This document shows, one piece after another, positions 38,202 to 47,130 of a stretch of 64,000 bases of DNA (positions are counted from its first letter, which is position 1; each line of letters opens with the position of its first letter). The DNA is from Streptomyces antimycoticus (lineage in GTDB: Bacteria > Actinomycetota > Actinomycetes > Streptomycetales > Streptomycetaceae). The notes below the pieces were generated by a model. It did not search any database. It was given only the letters and a program-made list of their open reading frames with translations, and had not been told where the DNA came from. Where the stretch lies: assembly GCF_005405925.1 (NCBI RefSeq), contig NZ_BJHV01000001.1:10044001-10108000 (forward strand), written 5' to 3'. Both the position numbers and the translations under genes were made by a program.

Positions 38202-38514
38202 CACCAACACCGTGCAGCAGATGCCCGCCGACGAGCAGACCGTGGACGACAACCTCGTTCAGCGCCTGGTGGACGGCTCCCCGCACTACGTGTGCCGGCA
38301 CTGCGACACCCCCGTGGCACCCGCGGGTCCCGACTGGCGCCACCGGCTGACCAAGGTCTTCGAGGGCGCCCCGAGCACCGCCGGCCCCCACCTCAACGAC
38401 AACGCTCGTCACTACCTCGACGTGGACGTCGTGCTGCGCCAGGGATTCTGCCCGGGATGTTTCACCGCGCTGTTCACCGAGACTGTGCCCGCACGGAACG
38501 GAGAGACACCATGA
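38188..38514 (+). CDS. Acetone carboxylase gamma-like small cysteine protein
   Basis: A 108-residue protein with two cysteine pairs (VCRHCD near residue 35 and FCPGCF near 85), a central WRHRLTKVFEG, and charged strands. The arrangement resembles the small gamma/delta subunit of acetone and acetophenone carboxylases (CxxC ... CPxC). The start is GTG 38188, directly after AGGAGGAAC, and overlaps the HyuB end by 14 bases. Its stop overlaps the epimerase ATG. This gene is the main reason to call the cluster a carboxylase rather than a hydantoinase. Confidence 0.72.
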   Translation: MSKADTNTVQQMPADEQTVDDNLVQRLVDGSPHYVCRHCDTPVAPAGPDWRHRLTKVFEGAPSTAGPHLNDNARHYLDVDVVLRQGFCPGCFTALFTETVPARNGETP

Positions 38515-39506
38515 AGGTTCTGGTAACCGGCGGTCTCGGTGTCAACGGCGCCTGGGCCGTACGACGACTCCTGGCCGAAGGCCATGAGGTCACAGTGCTG
38601 GATGTGCGTCCGGACTTCGACCTGCTGCCCGACCTGGAACCCCACTTCGAGTTCGTGCAACAGGATCTGATGGACGTCGAGGGGCTGGGTCGGCTGATGA
38701 CCAGCCGGCACATCGACACCGTCGCCCATCTCGCCGCCGTCGTGGTGGCGCCGTCCGATCCTTACCGGGCATTCGAAGTCAACGCACTGGGCTCGGTCGG
38801 CGTACTGGAAGCCGCGCGCCAGGCGGAGGTGCGACGGGTCGTCTACACCAGTTCCAAGGCGGTGTACGCCCCGATCACGGGCGAGTTCGCCCACCCCACC
38901 TACGTGCCGGTCACCGAGGACTACCCCCGCGGCCCCACACCCGGTCTGCGGGCATACGGCGCCTCCAAGATCCTGAGCGAGGAGGCCGGACGGGTATACG
39001 CCGAGCGTTTCGGCATGGACTTCGTGGCCCTGCGGTTCGGCGCGATCTACGGACCGGGCAAGAAGGCCCGCCACGGTCCCGTCGGAGTCCACAGTCGCAT
39101 CATCGAGAACGCGATGCTGGGCGTTCCCGCCACTGTCGGCCGCGGAGGTCAGCAGGGCGACGACATGATGTACGCCAAGGACGTTGCCCAGGCCATCGTG
39201 CGCGCCTGTACCAGCACGAACCTCGGCTCCTGGGTGTACAACATCGGCACTGGCGTACGCACCACACTCGAAGACTTCGCGGACGCGGTGCGCGCTCGGT
39301 ACCCGTCTGCCGACATCACCATCGGCCGAGGGTTCGAATATCTCGGCATCGGCCCCGTGCACGGTGTCATGGACATCACCCGCGCGCGCCGTGACCTCGG
39401 CTACGAGCCCGAGTTCGACCTGGCGTCAGGTGTCGCCGACTACGCCGAGTCGCTGACGCGGCTGGGGATCGAGCCACAGGCCCAGACCGACGAGAGCAGT
39501 TGGTGA
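38511..39506 (+). CDS. NAD-dependent epimerase/dehydratase family protein
   Basis: A 331-residue extended SDR. The Rossmann motif is VTGGLGVNGAWAVRRLL at the N-terminus, followed by LDVRPD, DLMDVEGL and HLAAVV. Catalytic SSKAVY and YGASK provide Ser, Tyr and Lys. ATG 38511 overlaps the preceding stop as ATGA. Being locked into the carboxylase operon, it probably acts on a pathway intermediate (oxidoreduction or epimerization of a hydroxy acid) rather than on a nucleotide sugar. The substrate is not known. Confidence 0.88.
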   Translation: MKVLVTGGLGVNGAWAVRRLLAEGHEVTVLDVRPDFDLLPDLEPHFEFVQQDLMDVEGLGRLMTSRHIDTVAHLAAVVVAPSDPYRAFEVNALGSVGVLEAARQAEVRRVVYTSSKAVYAPITGEFAHPTYVPVTEDYPRGPTPGLRAYGASKILSEEAGRVYAERFGMDFVALRFGAIYGPGKKARHGPVGVHSRIIENAMLGVPATVGRGGQQGDDMMYAKDVAQAIVRACTSTNLGSWVYNIGTGVRTTLEDFADAVRARYPSADITIGRGFEYLGIGPVHGVMDITRARRDLGYEPEFDLASGVADYAESLTRLGIEPQAQTDESSW

Positions 39507-39511
39507 TCGCC

Positions 39512-40756
39512 ATGCCCTCGACGGCTCCCCGCACCTCGGCCGTCCTCTTGCTGTGCGCTGTCTGCATGATCCTCGAGGGCTACGACGTCATCGCCTTCGG
39601 CGCCACCCTGCCGCATCTCCTGGCGGATTCGGGCTGGAAGCTGACGTCACGTCAGGCGGGCTTCCTCGGCAGCCTCACCCCCATCGGCATGCTCTTCGGC
39701 GCTCTCCTCATGGGATGGGCCGCGGACCTGATCGGCCGCCGACGGCTCGTCCTCATCAGCGTCTCCCTGTTCTCGGGGGCGATGCTCGCCTGCGGAATGG
39801 CGCCGAACGCGGAGCTCTTCGGCGTCAGCCGATTCGCGGTCGGGCTCGGTGTCGGAGGGGTACTGCCCACCGTCGCGGCGCTCGTCTACGAATACGCCCC
39901 CGACCATCGCCGCAATCTCTACACCACCCTGGCCTTCGCCGGAGCGGGAGTCGGGGGCGCCCTGGCCGCCGTCATCGCCGCCACTCTCGTACCCGGCCTC
40001 GGCTTCCGCTTCGAGTTCCTGGCCGGGGGGCTGGCCGCGCTGATCGTGCTGCCTCTCGCCTACTTCCATCTGCCTCGTTCGGCGGATCTGCCCACAGCCG
40101 GGCAGGCGGCGGCCGAGTACTCCGGTCTACGGCGCTTCGCCGTACTGTTCACCCGCCCCTACCTCCTCACGACAATCACGTTCGGCGCGGCGATGTTCAG
40201 CGCGCTGCTGGTGGTCTTCGGCCTGTCCACCTGGCTGCCCGTCCTCATGCGAACCGCGGGATACCCCCTCGGATCGGCCCTGACCTTCCTCGTCGTCCTC
40301 AATCTGGGCACAGCCGTCGGTCCCGTCGTCATGGGCAAGTTGGCTGACCGGATCGGCTCTCGGCGGGCAGTGATCATCTCTTTCATGACGGCCGTCGTGG
40401 GCGTCGCCACGCTGAGCCGGTCCCTGTCGATGCTGCTGGTGTACATCGCCGTGGTCCTCGCCGGTATCGGCAGCCTGGGCACCCAGATCCTGCTCAATGT
40501 GTACATCGCCGGCAGATACCCGGCCGAGTTCAGGGCGACCGCACTCGGCACCGCCCTCGCCCTGGGCCGCCTGGGCGGGATCGCCGGCCCTCTGTACGGA
40601 GGAGTGCTGCTGGACTCCCACCTGCCGTCGGCGTGGAACTTCTATGCCTTCGCGCTGCCCGCGGCGGTCGGAGCGCTGCTCATCGTCTTCCTGCCGCGTC
40701 CCCGGCTGGAGTCCGAGCGGCCGATCAGCCTCAACGTCGTCAGAGATCCGGTGTGA
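39512..40756 (+). CDS. MFS transporter, aromatic acid:H+ symporter type
   Basis: About 414 residues and 12 membrane segments. The AAHS-like EGYDVIAFGATLPHLL lies in the first helix, WAADLIGRRRLVLIS in loop 2-3, LADRIGSRRAVI in the second half, and RYPAEFRATALG after helix 10. This subfamily imports aromatic and related acids. The start is uncertain: ATG 39512, or GTG 39503, which would overlap the epimerase stop. It presumably imports the island's growth substrate. Confidence 0.9.
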   Translation: MPSTAPRTSAVLLLCAVCMILEGYDVIAFGATLPHLLADSGWKLTSRQAGFLGSLTPIGMLFGALLMGWAADLIGRRRLVLISVSLFSGAMLACGMAPNAELFGVSRFAVGLGVGGVLPTVAALVYEYAPDHRRNLYTTLAFAGAGVGGALAAVIAATLVPGLGFRFEFLAGGLAALIVLPLAYFHLPRSADLPTAGQAAAEYSGLRRFAVLFTRPYLLTTITFGAAMFSALLVVFGLSTWLPVLMRTAGYPLGSALTFLVVLNLGTAVGPVVMGKLADRIGSRRAVIISFMTAVVGVATLSRSLSMLLVYIAVVLAGIGSLGTQILLNVYIAGRYPAEFRATALGTALALGRLGGIAGPLYGGVLLDSHLPSAWNFYAFALPAAVGALLIVFLPRPRLESERPISLNVVRDPV

Positions 40757-40836
40757 CCAGCCAGGGCCGACGGCCCCGTCCCCGTGATCACCGGGCCAAC
40801 CCCCTGTGCGGGCCCCAAGCCGATCGGAGAAACGCA

Positions 40837-42471
40837 GTGCACAGCACCATGCAGGGAGTCGGGCTCCAGATCCGCAGACTTCTGGAACACGGTTCCCGCA
40901 TCCATGGGGACTCGCGGATCGTCACAGCGGGCCCGCACGGCCCGCGGTCCGCCACCTTCGCCGAAACAGGCCGGAACGCCGCACGTCTGGCGCATGCCCT
41001 GCACTGCCTCGGAGTGCGCGGCGGCGACCGCGTGGCCACCTTCATGTGGAACAACCAGGAGCACGCGGAGGTCTACTTCGCCGTGCCGGCGATGGGGGCC
41101 ATCGTGCACCCATTGAACATCCGGTTGTTCCCCGAGCAGGTGGAGTACATCGCCGACCACGCTCAGGACAAGGTCGTGATCGTCGACCACACCCTGGTCG
41201 GGACCCTGGCGTCCATTCTGCCGGGAAGCAAGGCCATCGAGCACGTCATCGTCAATGGCCCGGCGGACCTCTCGCCCCTGGACGGCCTGGGCGTCGCGGT
41301 GCACTCGTATCAGGAACTGACCGCCAACGCGCCCGTCTCCTACGCGTGGCCCGACATCGACGAGAACGCCCCGGCCGCCATGTGCTACACCTCGGGCACC
41401 ACCGGCGACCCGAAGGGAGTGGTGTACAGCCATCGTTCCGTCTACCTGCACGCGCTGGCGAGTTCACTGCCGGACGCCTTCGGACTCTCGGAACGGGACC
41501 TGGTACTGGCTATCGTCCCGCAGTTTCATGTCATGGCCTGGGGACTACCGTACGCGGCATTCCTCACCGGTGCCTCGCTGGCCATGCCCGACCGGTTCCT
41601 CTCGCCGGAACCACTGGCCGAGTTCATCCAGGCGGTTCGTCCCAACAAGGGTGCTGGCGTCCCGACTGTATGGAGCGGCCTGTTGCAGTACGCGCGCCGG
41701 CAACCCGGGACCGATCTGTCCTCCTTGCAGGAAGCCGTCGTCGGCGGCTCAGCCATGCCCGACTCCCTGATGCAGGCGTTCGCCGAAGAGCACGGCGTGA
41801 CCGCGCTGCAGGCCTGGGGAATGACGGAGATGTCGCCGCTGGGCACCATCGCCCGGCCACCGGCCACTGCCCACGGCGATACCGAGCGCACGTACCGGCT
41901 GACCCAAGGCCGCTTCCTGGCACCGGTGGAAGCCAAAATCATCGACAACACCGGCGCCGAACTCCCCTGGGACGACACATCGGTGGGAGAGCTTCTGGTA
42001 CGAGGCCCGTGGATCACGGCGACCTACATCGGCGACGGGGAACCCGACCCTGACAAGTTCGACTCCGGCTGGCTGCGCACGGGCGACGTGGGACGCATCT
42101 CGCCGGACGGTTACCTGACACTCACCGACCGGGCCAAGGACGTCATCAAGTCCGGTGGCGAGTGGATCTCCTCCGTCGAACTGGAGAATCACCTCATGGG
42201 CCACCCGGCGGTCGCCGAGGCAGCCGTGGTCGGGGTGCCCGACGACAGATGGGGCGAGCGGCCGCTGGCTGTGGTCGTCGCGGCACCGGGCCATGACGTC
42301 ACGACGCAGGAACTGCGGGAGTTTCTCAGTAGCCGTATCGCACGCTGGCAGCTGCCGGAACGCTGGGCCTTCGTGACGGAGGTGCCGCGTACGTCGGTTG
42401 GCAAGTTCGACAAGAAGGAGCTTCGGCGCCTGCATGCCGACGGACTGCTCTCCGTCACTGTTCAGTCCTAG
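40837..42471 (+). CDS. AMP-forming acyl-CoA synthetase
   Basis: A 544-residue class I adenylate-forming ligase of the fatty-acyl/aryl-CoA synthetase group. The P-loop is CYTSGTTGDPKGV, the aromatic-Trp helix reads FHVMAWGLPY, the A5 motif is LQAWGMTEMSPLG, the A7-A8 hinge is GWLRTGDVG and TDRAKDVIKSGGEWIS, and the C-terminal lysine is in TSVGKFDKKELR. GTG 40837 follows GGAG by 7 bases and is preferred over the in-frame ATG at 40849. It follows the ketone-carboxylase-like genes, so it may activate the resulting beta-keto acid, as benzoylacetate is activated in acetophenone breakdown. The stop overlaps the convergent phosphatase gene by 17 bases. Confidence 0.93.
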   Translation: MHSTMQGVGLQIRRLLEHGSRIHGDSRIVTAGPHGPRSATFAETGRNAARLAHALHCLGVRGGDRVATFMWNNQEHAEVYFAVPAMGAIVHPLNIRLFPEQVEYIADHAQDKVVIVDHTLVGTLASILPGSKAIEHVIVNGPADLSPLDGLGVAVHSYQELTANAPVSYAWPDIDENAPAAMCYTSGTTGDPKGVVYSHRSVYLHALASSLPDAFGLSERDLVLAIVPQFHVMAWGLPYAAFLTGASLAMPDRFLSPEPLAEFIQAVRPNKGAGVPTVWSGLLQYARRQPGTDLSSLQEAVVGGSAMPDSLMQAFAEEHGVTALQAWGMTEMSPLGTIARPPATAHGDTERTYRLTQGRFLAPVEAKIIDNTGAELPWDDTSVGELLVRGPWITATYIGDGEPDPDKFDSGWLRTGDVGRISPDGYLTLTDRAKDVIKSGGEWISSVELENHLMGHPAVAEAAVVGVPDDRWGERPLAVVVAAPGHDVTTQELREFLSSRIARWQLPERWAFVTEVPRTSVGKFDKKELRRLHADGLLSVTVQS

Positions 42472-44846
42472 CGCCGGCGGCGGCAAGGGGCTGTTCCGTC
42501 CAGATGGTCTTTCCGGTATGCCCGTACCTGCAGCCCCAGCGGGACGCGAGCTGGGCTACGAGGAACAGGCCGCGACCTCCCTCGTCGGTGGTACGAGCCC
42601 GGCGCAGCCGCGGCTGAGTGTTACTGGGGTCGGAGATCTCGCATACCAACACGTCCTCGCGGATGAGCCGCAGCCCCACCGGCCCGCCGGCGTAGCGGAT
42701 GGCATTGGTGACCAGCTCACTCACCAGCAATTCGGCGGTGAACGCGACGTCCTCCATGTCCAGCCCCCAGGTCGCGAGCTGGCGGGTAGTGGCCTCTCGG
42801 GCGCTCGCCACCTGGGTCAGGTCGGCGGCGAACTCCCAGCTCGCGACATTGTCCGGCGGGATCGCCCGGGTGCGGGCCAGGAGCAGGGCGATGTCGTCCC
42901 GGGCCGGGGCATCGCTGGTGGCGGTGAGCAGGGAGCGGCCGATGTCGTCCAGGGTCCGACCAGGGCCGCCAACGGCGGCGAGGTCGTCGGTCAGTTGCTG
43001 GATTCCGGCAGCGAGATCGTGATCTCCGTGTTCGACCAGCCCGTCGGTGTAGAGAGCGAGGATGGATCCGGGCGCCACATGGGTCTCGGCGACCTCGAAG
43101 GGCATGCCCCCACCCCGAGGGGAGGCCCAGGGGTGACGTCGATGTCCCGCACCGTGCCATCGGGCCTGACCACGATGGGTGGCGGATGACCCGCGCTGGC
43201 CATCGTGCAGCGTCCGGTGACGGGATCGTAGACAACGTACAGGCAGGTCGCACCGACCGTGTCCTGCTGTCCTTGAGGCGCCTCGTTGCCGAGTTGCTGG
43301 ACGAGGTCGTCGACATGTGTGAGGAGTTCGTCCGGCTCCATTTCCAGGTCGGCAAGGGTATGGATGGCGGCCCGGAGGCGCCCCATCGTGGCGGTGGCCG
43401 GCAGGCCGTGACCGGTCACGTCCCCGATGATGAGGGCGACCCGCAGGGAAGGCAGGGGGATGGCTTCGAACCAGTCTCCGCTGATGTCGGCCCCCTTTCC
43501 GGCGGGCCGGTAGAAGCCGGTGGTTTCGGCCGCTGGAGTGTCCGTGGCGGCGCGGGGAAGCAGGCGCTGTTGCAGGACGACCGCTTCGCGGTGCTCGCGG
43601 GTGTATCGGCGGGCATTGTCGACGCTCAGCGCACCGCGGGTGGCGATCTCCGTCAGCAACTCCGCGTCCGCCTGGTCAAATGGCTCAGGCCGGCTGGTCC
43701 GCCAGACCACAACGGCTCCGAGCACCAACCCTCGGGCGAACAGAGGTGCCGCCACCAACGAGTGCCCGTGCTCGGGAATCAAGAACGCGGCCAGGTGCGA
43801 GTCGAAGTCGATCATGGCCATGAAGGCCGCCCGGTCCGGTGCCACCACGGTCTCGCCGTGCTGGACCCTGCGCAGGACGGGTACGTCCGGCATCGAGGGC
43901 TCATCGCCGAGTTCGGGGGGCCAGAGCAGGGGCGGCCAGGGCTCGACGGATGCCGCGGCGGCCCTGCGCAGGTGCCACTGTCCCGGGCCGGCCAGTTTCG
44001 GAGGCTCGTCACCCCTGAGTACGGCTTCGGCGAGGCTGACCCAGGCCAGGTCACCGAGCGCCGGGACCAGAACGTCAACCAAGTCCTGAGCTGTGCGCAG
44101 AACGTCGAGGGAACGGCCGACCCGTGTTGCCGCTGCATGGCGCAGATCCAGGTGGTAGCTGGAGCGCTGCTGCTCGGTGATGTCGGTGAACAGGGTGGCG
44201 AGGCCGGTGGGCCGCTCCTTCGCATCCTCCAGTCTGAAGGCAGACAGGGACAAGCACCATTCTTTACCGGGCACGCGGGGGGTCCGAACGCGCTGCCTCC
44301 GATCGATCATCGGAATGCCGGTGACCAGCACCTGCCGCAGCGCCGCGGCAGCGTCCGGGTCAGAGATGATCTCGCGGAGTTGGCTGTCGACCACCAGGGT
44401 CCCGCCGAACATATCGGGGTGACATTGCTGTGGAGGGTCATCAGGTCCATGCCGTGGATGCCGAGCCCCACCCGGTCCTGCGCCAGCAGCGCGCGCACGA
44501 CAGCCTCGTTCCGTTCCCAGCCGGTGACGCGGTGCGTGGGCGCGGCCAGGACGAGGAGGTCGGATGTGCCGTCCAACGGCAGTACGTCGAAGGTAACCTC
44601 AACCGCGTGGCCGGAACGATGACGCAGCAGCGCCTGCCCCGCGCTACCAGGCCCGCACGTCGGATCCGGTTCCCGGACGAGCAATCGCCGGAGCGAGTGA
44701 CCGCAGACGTCCGCGGGTGAGCGGTCCAGCAGTCGCGCAGCCGTCCGGGACCATCCCCGCACGATGCCGTTGCCATCGACCAGGGCGGCCGCCACGTCGC
44801 CGAACGGGAACGCTCCGCCTCGCTCATGATCGCTGAAGGCGTTCAT
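42455..44846 (-). CDS. PAS-GAF-SpoIIE phosphatase with HATPase domain (two frameshifts in this assembly)
   Basis: About 798 residues when repaired. Order: PAS-like domain (VDGNGIVRGWSRTAARLL), second PAS-like domain (DMFGGTLVVDSQLREI), GAF domain, SpoIIE/PP2C phosphatase (GADISGDWFEA, IGDVTGHGLPA, ARDDIALLLAR), then an anti-sigma-type HATPase (LVSELVTNAIRY, DEGGRGLFLVAQ). Such proteins act in partner-switching control of sigma factors. The gene reads in three frames: 44846 to about 44419, 44412 to about 43111, and 43105 to 42455. One extra base in the G run 44416-44419 and in the C run 43107-43111 restores one protein. ATG 44846 follows AGGAG. The upstream ATG 44858 has no ribosome site. Confidence 0.85.
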
Positions 44847-45048
44847 CTCGCTCCTCATTAGCGGTGCTACCTGCCCAGAACGCTGCGTCCATTATGTCGA
44901 ATCTGGCGGCATATGTTCTATGGACAGACGGCATCCCTCGCGCGGCGAACGGCCCTGGGCGCCTCGGCCCGCGTCGACGGCAGGGTGAACCGCTACTCGG
45001 GGCCCGTGTCCGATGACCCGCGGTGTGCGCCCGTTGTTCGGCACAGCT

Positions 45049-45068
45049 GCATAAGGGGTCGTTTATGC
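45049..45068. promoter_or_regulatory. CATAA-N8-TTATG dyad, copy C
   Basis: GCATAA...TTATGC, with an 8-base spacer between CATAA and TTATG, 221 bases before the first SDR of the P450 operon. It lies in a 440-base gap (44847-45288) with no gene that I can support. Confidence 0.55.
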
Positions 45069-45104
45069 ATACATAGAAAAAGAAATAATTGCCTTTATGT
45101 ATGC
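45067..45104. promoter_or_regulatory. AT-rich inverted repeat GCATACATA-N20-TATGTATGC
   Basis: Perfect 9-base arms at 45067-45075 and 45096-45104, overlapping the right arm of dyad C. The run between is A-rich, unusual at this GC level. Together they look like a promoter/operator region for the SDR-reductase-P450 genes. Confidence 0.45.
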
Positions 45105-45288
45105 GGGGGCCTACCGTTCGGTGTGAGCAAGGTCGCAGTGCGGAGAATACTGGAAAACGACATTGTGCGGCCTATTCGTCCTGCCAGTCATGAGCGCGCC
45201 AGCCTATTGAAGCACCCGCTGGATGCGCCGGACCAATAGGTTCTTTCGAACCTGGCGGCGATCTTATGGCCTCATCGAAAGGATCGTC

Positions 45289-46077
45289 ATGATTCCTGAG
45301 CGAGCACCCGGAGCCACTCAGCTCACCGTAGATCTGCGCGACCGTGTCGCTATCGTCGTGGGGGCCGGGCGCGGTATTGGAGCTGCCGCGGCGCGGACCC
45401 TTGCCACGGCAGGGGCCGCGGTCGTGTGCGGAGCGCGTTCACGGGACGAACTCGACGCACTGGTGAAAGAGATCGAGGAGGCGGGAGGCGAGGCGACTGG
45501 TGTTTGTGTGGACATCGCCGAACCGGACTCCGTGGAGGGTCTTGTGCAAGCGGCGGTCGACCAATACGGTCGCCTCGATCTCGCCTTCAACAACGCCGCA
45601 GCGCATGCCGAAGGGCCGTTGCACGAACTGACCATCGAGGATTTCGACCGGGTGGTCGGCGTCAATCTGCGTGGCACATTCATATGCCTCAAGCACGAGA
45701 TCAGCGCCATGCTGTCCAGCGGTGGGGGCGCCATCGTCAACACGGCATCGGTGGGTGGTGTGATCGGCGAGAAGTTCATCTCTCCATACATCGCCAGCAA
45801 GCATGGCGTCGTCGGACTGACCAAGGCCGCGGCGCTCGACTACGCGGACCGCGGCATCCGGGTCAATTGTCTCGCGCCCGGCGCGACCCGTACGAGGATG
45901 CTGTTGGACTGGCTCAGTACCGACGAAATGATGGAAGCGATAGTTGGCAAGACCCCGATCGGCCGCCTCGCGGATCCGCAGGAAATCGCCAATGTAGCGG
46001 TCTTCCTGCTCTCCGACGCCGCGTCCTTCGTCACCGGTGCGACCTACTTGGCAGACGGTGGACTGGTCGTCCCCTAG
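45289..46077 (+). CDS. Short-chain dehydrogenase/reductase
   Basis: A 262-residue classical SDR that oxidises an alcohol or reduces a ketone with NAD(P). Features are VVGAGRGIGAAAA, NNAA, the catalytic Tyr-Lys in YIASK, and the C-terminal FVTGATYLADGG. ATG 45289 follows AAAGGA. An upstream ATG-like extension to 45223 is not conserved. First gene after the CATAA dyad C, followed by a second SDR, the reductase and a P450. It may turn a P450-made secondary alcohol into the ketone for the carboxylase (inference). Confidence 0.93.
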   Translation: MIPERAPGATQLTVDLRDRVAIVVGAGRGIGAAAARTLATAGAAVVCGARSRDELDALVKEIEEAGGEATGVCVDIAEPDSVEGLVQAAVDQYGRLDLAFNNAAAHAEGPLHELTIEDFDRVVGVNLRGTFICLKHEISAMLSSGGGAIVNTASVGGVIGEKFISPYIASKHGVVGLTKAAALDYADRGIRVNCLAPGATRTRMLLDWLSTDEMMEAIVGKTPIGRLADPQEIANVAVFLLSDAASFVTGATYLADGGLVVP

Positions 46078-46148
46078 CTTGGCCCCTTCTTCGCTCATAC
46101 AGATTCACAACCATCACCCTATGTCTCACTCAACGACGAGGAGTTCTC

Positions 46149-46967
46149 ATGGAATTCGCAGGCAAGATAGCGGTGATCACCGCCGGAGCCGGCGGGATCG
46201 GCCGTGCGTGCGCCGCCGCGCTCGCCAGCCATGGCAGTACCGTGGTGATCGCGGACATTGATGCCGAGGGTGCCGCACAGGCTGCCGAGGAGATTCGCGC
46301 TCTGGGCCGTGAGTCGGTCGGTATCCGCTGCGACGTCACAAGCGACCGAGAGGTACAGGCGCTGGCCGATCATGTGGTCGAGCGGTTCGGCTGTGTGGAT
46401 CTCCTGCACAATCACGCGGGTATCGGCGTGGCCGGGTCTCCTGATCAGATCCCACTTGAGGAGTGGGAGCGGGTGTTGCAGTTCAACGTCATGAGCCAGG
46501 TGCGCGGCGTGATGGCCTTCCTGCCCCATCTGAAGAAGAGCCGTGGGCACGTGGTCAACACGACATCGAGCCTCGGAGTCGTCGCCGGGCATCCGATCTC
46601 GCCGATGGTCGCGCCGTACATCACTTCCAAGAACGCGATCGTCGGTATGACGCAGTGCCTCGCCGAGTGGCTGCGGCCTCAAGGAGTGGGGGTTTCTCTG
46701 CTGGCTCCAGACCACACCGCGACAAATTTCGATAACACCGTCAAGTTCTACGGTGTTCCGGTGGATCAGGGCGATGACGGTGCGGCAGCCATCGAGGACA
46801 AGGTGCCCTATGGCATCCAGCAGCCGGAGGAGATCGGCAGGGCCTACGTCGAGGGGCTGCGGGAGGGCCGTTTTCTGCTCTCCTCGACACCGGATGTCGC
46901 GGATCTGCTCCGTCGTCAGGCCGAGGGCCTGCTCGACCCGAGTGCGCTTCACGGCGTCTACGTTTAA
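46149..46967 (+). CDS. Short-chain dehydrogenase/reductase
   Basis: A 272-residue classical SDR: ITAGAGGIGRACA cofactor loop, DIDAEG after strand 2, HNHAGIG in place of NNAG, TTSSLG with the catalytic Ser, and YITSK. The C-terminal part is longer than usual and includes a region with VPVDQGDDGAAAIEDK. It lies 71 bases after the first SDR in the same direction. The NHAG variant may affect cofactor positioning. The substrate is unknown. Confidence 0.92.
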   Translation: MEFAGKIAVITAGAGGIGRACAAALASHGSTVVIADIDAEGAAQAAEEIRALGRESVGIRCDVTSDREVQALADHVVERFGCVDLLHNHAGIGVAGSPDQIPLEEWERVLQFNVMSQVRGVMAFLPHLKKSRGHVVNTTSSLGVVAGHPISPMVAPYITSKNAIVGMTQCLAEWLRPQGVGVSLLAPDHTATNFDNTVKFYGVPVDQGDDGAAAIEDKVPYGIQQPEEIGRAYVEGLREGRFLLSSTPDVADLLRRQAEGLLDPSALHGVYV

Positions 46968-47130
46968 GCCCCTTCATCCACCGGTTCCCCCTTCATGAAG
47001 CGAATTCGGCGATCCGCGTCGCCGGGCGCGATTCCCATGACCTTGGGGCTATCAAGGTCGTGCTCCTGCCTGATCGGTAGAGATTTCCGGTCGCCGTCGT
47101 CACACCGCGATCGGACTGGAGAAGCCGCTC

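Noticed and set aside
44913..45239. A 108-residue plus-strand frame before the SDR
   Set aside because: Covers the AT-rich palindromes, has no motif and no ribosome site, and fits a regulatory gap better.
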